Origin: Fasciola hepatica
Lineage: Eukaryota; Platyhelminthes; Trematoda; Plagiorchiida; Fasciolidae
Length of the DNA: 64,000 bases
NCBI GenBank assembly: GCA_948099385.1
Contig: CANUEZ040000179.1
Location: 10,744,001 to 10,808,000 of the forward strand
Reading direction: 5' to 3'
Positions within the stretch are counted from its first letter, which is position 1. Every line of letters starts with the position of its first letter. Positions 55,086 through 64,000 of the stretch are shown piece after piece. The translations under genes and the position numbers were made by a program. The notes below the pieces were generated by a model. That model ran no database searches and was not told the DNA's origin. It saw nothing but the letters and a program-made list of their open reading frames with translations.

Positions 55086-56040
55086 TTGGTTCTAGTTGAG
55101 AAATACACCAATACTGTCATCATTAACGAGAGGCCCATGAAGACTTATGCTCAGAGTTCACAAAAACTGAACCTCCGTTCATACCGCGACCTACTACTGG
55201 TACTCATTATTGCTGACGTCCAACATTCAATCATTTGCATCGACCTTCTCCGACATTTCAACCCCATGGTTGATCGGTCCGGTTTTCGTCTTGTGTAAAA
55301 GGTCATCACGTCTCAATTGGAGGCACACCCCCGATGGGTCCATCAATCTCTCCAGTCCTCATCACTCCTGTCGCTACAGACCGCTATCAGAGGTTCCCGC
55401 ACGAATTTCTCGGGCTATTTCAACCTACTGACTGCTACTACGTGTGTTGAAGGAATTACCGTAACATGTAGCCACAGCTGACCTACCGGTTCACTGCAGC
55501 TTCCGGCGCTCGGCACCCGGCAAACTAAAGAGAGCTAGGGCCGAGTTCTGGCACATGCTGGGTCTTGGTATTTTCAGGCAATCATCAAGTCCATGGGCTT
55601 CTTCACCACACATGGTACCGAAAAAGTCTGCCGACGAATGGCGACCTCGTGGCGATTATCGGGTACTAAAAAATAGCACCACACCTGATCGCTACCCACT
55701 TACACTTACCATGGACCTCACAGTTAGTTTAAGTGGTTGCATGATTTTCAGTCGCGTAGATTTGGTTTGTGCATACAATCAAACTTTCGGTAATCCTGGT
55801 GACGTACGAAGGACAGCCATATTCACATCTTTGAGCCCATTCGGATTTCTCAGAATATCATTTGGCCTTTGCAATGCGGCATGAACATTCCGGAGAATAA
55901 AAGGTCGAATCCGCCATGGTTGATAAGGGGTTTATACCTAGTTAGATGACATTTTAGCCTTTGTCTCAGCCCATGACGGCCTCACTTTGCACTTGCAATC
56001 GCTTTCTAAACGTTTGTCTAAACATGGGGCAACTAGCGTC
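55086..56040 (+). pseudogene. Ty3/Gypsy retrotransposon fragment: protease end and RT front
   Basis: Frame 55086-55298 ends a retropepsin-type domain (VLIIADVQHSIICIDLLRHF, where ADFLRHF is usual). After a frameshift, the frame through 55555-55884 gives the RT start: LGIFRQSSSPWASSPHMVPK, WRPRGDYRVL, DRYPLTLTMDL, FSRVDLVCAYNQ, FGFLRISFGLCNAA. A TGA at 55882-55884 and further stops follow, but YTxLDDILAFVSAHDG (the YLDD active-site box) is still readable near 55935-55980. No RNase H or integrase. Old, cut off before the inverted SINE pair. Confidence 0.85.
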
Positions 56041-56160
56041 GCGACAAGATGTTCATTTGCTGGAGAAATTAATAAAAATGACAGTTGAGTAGTAGGAGAT
56101 TAGATTTGTATATAATATGATTCATCATGCAGCTTGAACGCTCAACTCACCATTAAAAAC

Positions 56161-56220
56161 CATGGAAGCACTGTACAGCTGTTTCACCCTTGTTGGGAAT
56201 CATCAGCAGTTCACATCCAC
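56161..56220 (-). ncRNA. Hammerhead-like ribozyme motif, left copy
   Basis: Same sequence as the right copy (56571-56630); see there. Confidence 0.55.
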
Positions 56221-56223
56221 CGA

Positions 56224-56294
56224 GCCCCCACGGGGACTCGAACCCGGGGTGAACGATTGTGAATCGAACACCTTAACAACAAGGCTATCCGGGC
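56224..56294 (-). pseudogene. tRNA-like head (anticodon-position CAC), left copy
   Basis: Identical to the right copy at 56497-56567; see there. Confidence 0.7.
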
Positions 56295-56496
56295 TGGCTC
56301 TCAACGGTTTGTTGAACATCTACAATACATGATATAGCACTCTTCCGTCACTGGCTTTTGAACGGTAACAGCCCGCTTCCCACACAGCGATCGACTCCTA
56401 TGATGGATGACTTCTCTGTAGGGGCCTAATTACAACCAAGGCATTCCGTTATGAACAACCTACAGATGTAGATGTTCAACAAACCGTTGAGAGCCA

Positions 56497-56567
56497 GCCC
56501 GGATAGCCTTGTTGTTAAGGTGTTCGATTCACAATCGTTCACCCCGGGTTCGAGTCCCCGTGGGGGC
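56497..56567 (+). pseudogene. tRNA-like head (anticodon-position CAC, Val-type), right copy
   Basis: Cloverleaf by eye: acceptor GCCCGGA/TGGGGGC (two G-G mismatches), D arm GCCT/AGGT, anticodon loop TTCACAA, T arm CCGGG-TTCGAGT-CCCCG (one mismatch). Box B is GGTTCGAGTCC; box A is weak (TAGCCTTGTTG). The anticodon stem has two T-T mismatches, so it is more likely a pol III promoter head of a retroposon than a working tRNA. Confidence 0.72.
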
Positions 56568-56570
56568 TCG

Positions 56571-56630
56571 GTGGATGTGAACTGCTGATGATTCCCAACA
56601 AGGGTGAAACAGCTGTACAGTGCTTCCATG
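56571..56630 (+). ncRNA. Hammerhead-like self-cleaving ribozyme motif, right copy
   Basis: Core CTGATGA at 56585-56591 and GAAA at 56606-56609 flank a small stem II (CCC/GGG, loop AACAA). Stem I is ACTG (56581-56584) with CAGT (56618-56621), extended after an internal loop by TGGA/TCCA. Stem III is minimal, ACAG/CTGT (56609-56616). Predicted cleavage follows the A at 56617. All invariant core positions fit, but the base pair next to the core in stem II is T-T, which could weaken or abolish activity. Confidence 0.55.
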
Positions 56631-56840
56631 GTTTTTAATGGTGAGTTGAGCGTTCAAGCTGCATAATGAATCATATCATATAAAAATAACAGTGTTGGTA
56701 TATTTTGGTAGGTCCGGGACATGTTAGGCTGCGTGATCAGATGACTAAATGGTGTCCGAATGAGAGCTTTCAAAAGGATGAACATGTGTTAACAAAGACT
56801 TGAAGGAGATAGTTAAAGTGGAACGAAACGAAAATAGCAA

Positions 56841-57136
56841 TGATAATATTATTAATAGTTTATTTCGGAGACGCCCAAAGTATGCCCTATGCATGGTCAA
56901 AATTTTACAAGCGACAAACTCGACGGACAACGTTCACGGAATATTGAGAAACACGCAAGACAAGTGAGGGTTAGGAAGAACTAGAGGGGAGATGAGAGGG
57001 AGATAACTGTATACAAATCAAGGAGCGGTGGAGGGAGTTTAAGTGAACCCGGAGTTGGATTCAAATTTGGGCCCGGCAAGTTTGGAGGTCAAGGTCAGAT
57101 GGAGGAGCTGGCTGAGTCGGTTAGAGAATGCCAGAA
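56841..57136 (-). repeat. 3' end of element H with ATT tail, right arm of the inverted pair
   Basis: AATATTATTAATAG tail, then TTTATTTCGGAGACGCCCAA (minus-strand 3' end). Reverse complement of 54091-54380. Confidence 0.85.
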
Positions 57137-60100
57137 TCTGGGAGCTTTACACGGGGAGAACCGAAAATCGGCATGAGAAACTATCGTTACGAGAAACTAT
57201 GAAGAGAAAAAGGAAAAAAGAGAGAGGTTATGAAGAAAGAAAGATTGAGTGCATGGCTGGGGACTAGGTAGCCATGAGCTATGCCTCATTGCAACAAATG
57301 GACAGTGCCAATTCGAAAACAGGGAGTGACCAAAGCAAAATGTAAAGAGTGGGTCAGATGGCAGCAATGGCGTGGAAGGATCGAGATACGGTAAATATGA
57401 GGCGCAGATATAGACGAAAAGTGCGCATATCATGAGCATCGGCTGCTTGGCGGCAAGAGAACTGGCAACGAAGAACTGGAGGAGGCAGAGAGACTACGTG
57501 GGTAAATATAAGTATATATATATATGAACATATATATATCTATATATCTATATATATGTATGTATACATGAGCAGGATCAAATGACAGCGGAGAGTCCGA
57601 ACACAGGAGTAGCGGTGCTTAGAAGATAGGAGCGGTTGGGTAAAATGGCACGAAATTGACTTGGATAAACCCTGGTGAATTTCATATGACGGGTGAACAC
57701 TGGGGATCAACAGAGAAGGAGGAACAACTTCGGAAGCACAGAAGTGATGGCTGTGAGCAGAAGTTGATAAAAGAGGGAATATGAAGGAAAGGGTCGAATA
57801 AAGCAGGAAGAGTGAACCTAGCAGTCTGAGTATTGCATGTGTGGTACGGGGTGACGGTCGAGCACGGTTGAAGCGTTAATAAATAAACCTACATTATGCA
57901 GCTAGCAGATAGCCGTGAGAATGACTGGAGAGCGCTGAGCGAAAGGAAGTATAGGGTAGTTGGAGGGGTGTAAAAGATCACTAGGGAAGAGTAACTTGTA
58001 GGTTACGTGGTAAAAAGATGCAACGGCTGTAACAGCGAATAACATAGGAGGGAAATAAGAAAGTGGAGGATTGGAAAGATCAGGTAATGGCAGATCACTC
58101 AGTTTGAAACTGTAGGTCTGCATGATAGCGCTACCATGACTGTACACTAGGTGGAAGGCGGAGAAGCAGAGCAGCCTGAGAAGCACACTAAAGATGCCTG
58201 TGGCGAGCAGCGTAAGAAGCAAACGAGAGCGTTGACCAAAAAAACCAGGCAGGAGATGATCGGTCATATGGGTTCACTGCAGATTATACAGGATTAAGAT
58301 CGAGAAAAAGAAAAGAACCCAGACGGGAAAGCCTGTGATGGAGCAAAAATGCAAGGGAAAAAGTTGCGCGTCGAGGTTGGGAGAATGGAACTGGAGAGTC
58401 GCTTGCCGTTACACAAATGGATTGAGCCGGAAGTTGCTAATCAGTGCACTGCCTAAGAGGAAGATTCACGAAAGAATTACGGGTTCAAGCATGAAAAATA
58501 TGATGGTGGTGAAAAGATAATAAATTTGATCGTAAAAATATGCAAAGGTTGGTACCGCGAGTTCTTATATGGTGATTAGTCACGGTTACGGATGTGTCTG
58601 GTGCCGAATAGTGGGAGGCATGAGATTGACAAAAAAGATGTTGCGAAGTGGTAGCTAGTGAGGCATGCCATCAACGGGCCTTACAAGTGTATGGAGGTAG
58701 CAAGTGAACAGAGGTTAGGAGCTGACATGGGCGAAACTGGTGGAAAAGAACATATTTCGGGCTTGGGAGGAATAAAATGGACAGGGCGAGAGTGACACCG
58801 TGCACTGAGCACTGTCGTGGTGAAAAACGATGGGAGCAAGAACAGAATGGGTGGGCGTGCACACGGAGGTAGAACAATACAGAAGGAAAGTGATAAGAGT
58901 GCTTACAAGGACGATAGATGAGCGAAAAGTGGCGGAAGAATGATAGGAGCGTGCGGTCCGCAACCGACAGTGATGAATGCGGTAGGGCGAGGAGAGTTGG
59001 AGCGGGCAATTCTCAACCGGTGCTTGTGGGTGGGGCTGACCGTGCGCTGGACACCCAACCTGAGAAACACTTCACAAAGTGAACACAGGAGGTGTGATCC
59101 ATCAGCCTAATTGAGCCCGCACATCGTTGCAGACGGCCTGCACGCCCTATGTGAGCCGGAAAAGCGGGGCGGGGGGGGGGGGGCGACCGCGCCCCACACC
59201 TTTGGGATTGGCGTGAGTGATTACTGATGGTTGTACAGAGAGCTGAGAAACCACGATGAGGGTATGCGGTCCAGGATCAACTCGTAAAGTTGTGAGAACT
59301 TGGGTAACAGAGTTAACGGGAACAGCGGGTGGTAGACGGCCATACAACATTATTATCCAGGTGCACCAGCCAGGGCGATGATCAGTGTATTGCCCGAGGT
59401 GGTTGACCGGCATTGAGGATCACTGGAAAGGGCTATGAGATGGAGAAAAGCAGTCTGGATATAGCCCAGCTGAGGATCAACGGTTAGCGGAATGAAGAAC
59501 AAAAGCGAAGCACGGGCTCATCGATGCGGCGGATGCCCAAGACAAATTGAGGCCATGGGGCATAAGGCTAAAAAATGAAACGCATAGGTAGGAGCTAGAA
59601 GATTCAACAAGGATGTTACCATTCGACCTAGAGTAGTCATTCAGCAGAAGGAAAGACCATGTTCTGCGTGAAATTATGGGAGAAATTTGGCTGGGGATAG
59701 TGTGAGAGCAGAATCATTGACGTCATAACTGGATGTTGAGTTCAGTTAATGAGCCACGCCAGGTGAGAGAAACGGCACTGGATTTTCCAGTTCAAGTTCG
59801 TAGGGGTGGTGATGGAAGTGTGTGGTGGGGCCTGATGAGGAAAAGAGGCAACGTAAGCTAAGTGTTATCGAGTAGCTTTGGGTTAATTACTTTGCTTATG
59901 CCAATAGTTACAGGACAGTAACGAGCATATATGTATGCGTACATATATATACACATATATATGTATATATATAAATGATCAGGTCCCAGTTACTGATGCA
60001 GTTCCTATGGCGTTTTTCAGTTTGGTTCCAGGGCCGCCGACGTGGTATAAATAAATAACGGTAATAAATAGTGGAGCGAATGATGCAGGTTGACAGTCCT

Positions 60101-60238
60101 TGAGGAGTATCAAGGTGGCCTCTCCAAAAGTGCGATTGCATCTGGAAGGACTCATTTCATAGTGGCAGGATTCGACAATTCGGCGTGGAAAGACAACTGG
60201 TGAGAGCAGTCGTGCCTCGGATAGTTTGTCGGTGGAGT
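57137..60238 (-). other. Element H 3' UTR (3.1 kb)
   Basis: No coding sequence supported. Contains TA-rich microsatellites at 57512-57570 and 59926-59975, the conserved module (59014-59205), a G13 run at 59171-59183, and 59206-59440 which matches the element E 3' UTR (42300-42525) in reverse. Confidence 0.7.
59014..59205 (-). repeat. Conserved 3' UTR module, copy 5
   Basis: CAACCGGTGCTTGTGGGTGG, then GACCGTGCGCTGGACACCCA, shared with element A, but carrying the CACTTCACAAAGTG insert seen in the element E copy. Confidence 0.78.
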
Positions 60239-60690
60239 CTAAGGAAAAGCGGCTAAAGAGAGCATTCGGAATTCAAAAGAGGTGAAATTTTTTAGGAAGG
60301 TAAGGTAATGCGTGAAAGCGGAGTAATGGCTTAAAGGTCGAGGCCCTTCTCGTAAGCCTGACTTTCGGTTACGAGAAGGCTGAATAAGCGTAAAACAGTT
60401 AGGACGGGGAGGGGATTTATCTACTGCTCTCAAGAATGCATACTTTGACTGAGAATATCTAATGTGCAGAGAAAGTTTATGCCAGAATATGGAGTATTTG
60501 AGGAGGAAGAACCTGGAGCGAAGAACAGTCCTCGCGGGGGGGGGGTGTGTGATAATGGTACGCTGTCTATTACGGAGTGAATATCCAGTACCCGGAGAGA
60601 AGCATAAACGGTAAGGGGAATAAGATTTCTTGGCTGATAGTTTGTACTGCAGTACCAGGTTCAGCCTAGTGCGACGAAGCCACAACGATA
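60239..60690 (-). pseudogene. Element H reverse transcriptase C-terminal fragment
   Basis: LSLWLRRTRLNLVLQYKLSA, then GTGYSLRNRQRTIITHPPPA, VLRSRFFLLKYSIFWHKL: the thumb and C-terminal tail of a CR1-like RT, as in A (LWLRRMKLNLYLLF ... YSRIWNRL). Interrupted at about 60690 by another retroposon tail. Confidence 0.82.
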
Positions 60691-60771
60691 ATTGATAATT
60701 GATAATTGTATATTTCTTGACCGTGGTCAATACAGATACACAAGACAAGATCAGAGAACATAATACCATAC
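60690..60771 (-). repeat. Short 3' terminus fragment of the second non-LTR family
   Basis: Three GATAATT units, then GTATATTTCTTGACCGTGGT and CAATAC. The stem is a perfect TTGACC/GGTCAA. Confidence 0.65.
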
Positions 60772-63300
60772 AATATTGGTTTATTTCGGAGACTCCCGAA
60801 GCACGCCGTGCGCATAATCGTGTTGATACAGGCGATGGAATGGACAGGTATAATTTATGAAAATGTGGAAATTTGCATGAAAAAGTGGGATAAATAGGCT
60901 CAGAAAGGGGAATAAAGTGAGACGAAAATAAGATAAGCGTATGCACATCATAAAGATTGTAGGGGCTTAAATGAACTCAAGGGCGGATTTAGACGGACGC
61001 CCGGTGAGTTTAAAAGTCAAGGTTAGATGGGGAGTATGACTGGTCCGGGTGGAGACATCTGGAGGCCGACTGATATACATGAGAGAGGCTAGAAATCGGT
61101 ATAAGAAACTGCGGTAGCGAGGAACAATGGAGAAAAAGTGAGGTGCACTGCAGTGGATTAGATATCAATGAAACATTGGTACTCTGCAGTGGACGGTCGG
61201 CGGACAGGGCACAAAACTCATCGTAAAACAGGGAGCGAGTAATACAAGACTTGGACGGTGGATCGGATGACAGAAACGATTTGGAGGGATTGGATACGGC
61301 AGATGTGAGGCACAGATGTAGAATTGATGGATGCATATCGTGGCGGTCGGCGGGATGATAACAAGAGAAATGGCCGGTGAGGAACTGCAAGGTGCAGAGA
61401 GCTTGCACATATGCATATATTCTCAGGTATATATATATGTATATATAAGAAGAGCAGGAGTAGTAACAATTGGGTCCTAGAAAGAAATTATCAGTCACTG
61501 GCAGGGGTAGGTAAGGTTAGATCAAATGGTTGGAGAATGAACTTTGGAATATCGTGATGAGTTTTCTTCATGACAGGTGGACACGGCGGCCCAACAGAGA
61601 GGAAAAAGGAATGCGGAAACACCGAAGAGATGAAGACTGTGAGGTGCAGTTCATGGAAGAGTGAAGATGAAGGATAGGATGGAAGAGAACAGGTTAGAAT
61701 GGGGTTCAATTATTTGATTAATGCAGGTGCGACATGTCGTGACGGATCAGAGGAATTGGGTAGTGATGGATCAGACGATTTGGAACTGTGAAAAACATCA
61801 TGAAGTAACGTTGTCTTTACAATCGGTGGAACAAGGAGAAGCAGACCACACAGAAAGGCGTACGGAACAGTGCCTGTAGCGAGCAATGAACGGATCAAGG
61901 GATGAAAGCAATGGCCAAGGAGACACAGGTAAAACATGAACAATCAGGTCATTTTACTGCAGATGAAACACGAAGGATGCTGAGCAGGAGGTAGGAAACA
62001 CCAGTATATATAAGCCTGTGATATAACAAAAGGCCCAAGAAATGAATGCGAGACAGAGTTGAGGCAGTGCAACTGGAGAGCTGCTTGCCAACAGACAATC
62101 GAAAAGGTGAATTAAGCAGGTGCATGCTGGTCGGGACACTGCCTAATGGAAAGGAGCGCAGAGGAACCGCGGAGCCAAAGAAAAAAAAAATATGGTGGTG
62201 ATTGGGTTGTAAACGCGACTGTAAATGACGCAAAGTTTGGAGCGGCGACTTCTAATATGCGGATTGGTCATGGGTTTGGGTGTTTTCGGTGCATAATGGC
62301 ATTGGGAATGAGGAGGGAGAAAAAGGAGGGATTTAACAAAAAAAGGCAGTGGGGTATAAGAATGCTATCAATGGGCATTCTGAGCAGAGGGTAACAACAG
62401 GTGCATATAGAACAGGAGCCACCAATGACGGCAGGTAGAAAAAGAGATATTGGCGAGCGTTGGCAGAGAAGAGTGGTCAGGAAGACGGTGACTCAATGCA
62501 ATGAAAGTTGATATAGAGAGAGGCGATAGGATGAAGGACAGAATGGGTAGGTGTGCATACCGTGATAGAGCGGCAAAACTGGAAGGTGGTAACAGAGGAC
62601 AGGAACTATAGGTGTGCAAACTGCGGTGGAAGAAGGATGGAAAGCATGCAAATATCAACCAAGAGTATTGGATTTGGTAGTCCGAGAAAAATTCGGGCGT
62701 GCGATCCACAACAGCATTACATATCAACGTGAAGTATTCACAGTTTATCAATTTATGAATCATGCAGCAACCGAGATGCACCAGTAAAGTCATGTGGTGT
62801 TTGAGTGAACCAAAGTGGCAATGGTTGAAGCGGGAATGGCAAATCGGTTTCCAATTCAGTGAGCGCGGTGTGGATAGCTGGGAAAACGTGGGATTGCTGA
62901 TATAAGCGATAATTGGACGGTCACTAACGAGTAACCGGGCGGAATAGATGCCAAGGAACAAGACTAAAAGTAAAATACGCATGGGGCTACCGACATGCAG
63001 TCAGAGATACCAGCGAAATATAGAACACTGATCCAGCATTGGGTAGCTATTTGTGGGGAAGCATGTGAAATAAATGCAAGTGAGCCAAAAGTGATAATAA
63101 AACGGACCTTCTGTGCAGGTGATTTCAGTGTCATTTGGAAATTCACATGAAGGCGAAAAGCTTCACAAGGATTGCAGTGAACTTTTGAGAAGCGCGAATG
63201 GTGTATGGACGCGTAACGGAATTTCAAACGAGAGCCGTCAAAGAAACGGACTAGTGGAGACAAACGCTACTGGTGCGGCCAGGCAGAAGTTGTAAGAGTG
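60772..63300 (-). mobile_element. Element I: 3' terminus and 3' UTR of another E/H-type copy
   Basis: GGTTTATTTCGGAGACTCCC at 60778-60797 is the family terminus. The following 2.5 kb has only motif-free frames (up to 204 codons). 61740-61910 matches the element E 3' UTR in reverse. TA-rich repeat at 61424-61448. No RT is reached with certainty, so I is either very long in its 3' UTR or broken. Confidence 0.6.
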
Positions 63301-64000
63301 TAAAAATAAAACGTTTTGTATATGTGAGAAAAATTATTAGCCAAATTTAGGTTGGCTGCAGATGGTAGGAATTCTGTTTCATAAATACCTTGGTTGCAGG
63401 TGATGGCAGATAAAATGTTGGGGGTAGCAGGTAAAAAGAGGCTGGTTTGACGAAGTGGGCAGCGGCGAGGGCTGGGTTCCGGTCATTGGTTTCGTACTGC
63501 AGCGCGCAAAAAATTGAACTGTTGGAATGGATTGTTAGAAGTAGACTTTGAGCGGATGTGGGTTGGTGGTCGGTGTTAGGAACCACCTCTGTGATTCGGT
63601 GAGACTTTCATGAGGGTTTGTTACTCCGTGTACGGTGCCTCATATAATGTCAACAGGCGACAGTATAGGTTTAAACCATTAATCAAATCGTCTAGTCCTT
63701 ACAGTAATCCGGGATTATGGTCGAGTTGGCCGATGGCTACCCAAGTAACCACTGCTATCTGAAAGAGATCAGGAGTGCGGCAGTTTAGGGGGTGCTCAAG
63801 CTGTGGGTTATGATTATCGTTATAATAGAAGCCAGAAAATGAACATTTTGTTATCTGAACAATTAATTATCATTTGGCTAGTGAGCCGGTCTATTAGGGA
63901 TCCCAAGACGGCGACTGATAGCTTTCTAGGGTAGTTGGGTGATAGTAGAGATATAGGGAGATATCAGGTAGGTGATGGATGAGGAGTGGGTGTCCATTTG
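63301..64000. other. No recognisable gene at the window end
   Basis: 63795-63850 resembles 9670-9720 (AGCTGTGGGTTATGAT block), suggesting 3' UTR of a B-type element on the minus strand. Confidence 0.4.

Larger units (their letters stand above)
56104..56324 (-). repeat. Left arm of a 221 bp inverted repeat (tRNA/hammerhead SINE-like unit)
   Basis: Reverse complement of 56467-56687 with three mismatches noticed, all near the outer end. On the minus strand it holds a tRNA-like head (56294-56224) and a hammerhead-like motif (56220-56161). The arms are separated by 142 bp of unrelated sequence. Confidence 0.92.
56467..56687 (+). repeat. Right arm of the 221 bp inverted repeat (tRNA/hammerhead SINE-like unit)
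   Basis: About 30 nt leader, a 71 nt tRNA-like region, a hammerhead-like motif and an AT-rich end (AATCATATCATATAAAAAT). This is the architecture of a pol III-transcribed SINE such as the schistosome Sm-alpha class, but the primary sequence is not one I can name. Confidence 0.85.

Noticed and set aside
56497..56567. Functional tRNA-Val(CAC) gene
   Set aside because: Mismatches in the acceptor, anticodon and T stems, weak box A, and location inside a duplicated retroposon-like unit argue for a pseudo-tRNA head.
62368..62982. 204-codon minus-strand frame
   Set aside because: No motif; lies in 3' UTR-type sequence, pyrimidine-rich strand that produces many chance frames.
1..64000. CRISPR arrays, bacterial operons, rRNA genes
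   Set aside because: None seen; spliced genes and retroelements show the DNA is eukaryotic.

Overview
Eukaryotic, strongly repeat-dominated DNA. I see no ordinary single-copy host gene. Almost everything recognisable is a transposable element, stacked and nested: BEL/Pao and Ty3/Gypsy remnants, at least eight CR1/Jockey-like non-LTR copies on both strands, a Mutator-like (MULE) transposase gene, a complete two-gene DNA transposon, and a pair of tRNA-headed SINE-like units carrying a hammerhead-like motif. Several split genes have 32-38 nt introns with clean GT/AG ends. That, with the tRNA/hammerhead short repeats, points to a platyhelminth (trematode or cestode) genome. This is inference; no species marker is present.

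Layout. 1-3208: 3' part of a dead BEL/Pao pol (+). 3209-6090: intergenic, short repeats, a (TA)n tract. 6091-8569: spliced MULE transposase with SWIM and PHD fingers (-). 8570-10402: no gene. 10403-13345: CR1-like ORF2 copy B1 (-). 13346 to about 20700: nearly intact CR1-like element A (-), with ORF1, ORF2 and a 2.5 kb 3' UTR. 20882-22327: related ORF1, B2 (-). 22890-24640: another CR1 clade (C, -). 24840-26650: decayed copy D (-). 26655-30026 and 41333-44634: one + strand element (E), split by the 5'-truncated A copy A' (30027-40934) and flanked by a 398 bp direct duplication. A' in turn carries a complete 5.1 kb CMC/EnSpm-like DNA transposon (30513-35617).

44676-45231: endonuclease fragment (-). 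48460-50650: decayed RT (F, +). 52738-54380: 3' ends of two families. 55086-56040: Gypsy protease/RT fragment (+). 56104-56687: inverted pair of tRNA/hammerhead units. 56841-64000: 3' halves of further minus-strand CR1-like elements (H, I).

The parts most worth following are: (1) the DNA transposon at 30513-35617, with 14 bp TIRs, a 2 bp target duplication, an empty site in the paralogous copy, a tnp2-like transposase gene and a spliced DUF4806-like partner gene arranged like an operon; (2) the tRNA + hammerhead inverted repeat; (3) the 398 bp target duplication around A'; (4) a stop codon at the same endonuclease position in A, A' and E; and (5) a roughly 150-190 bp module recurring in the 3' UTRs of several non-LTR copies.
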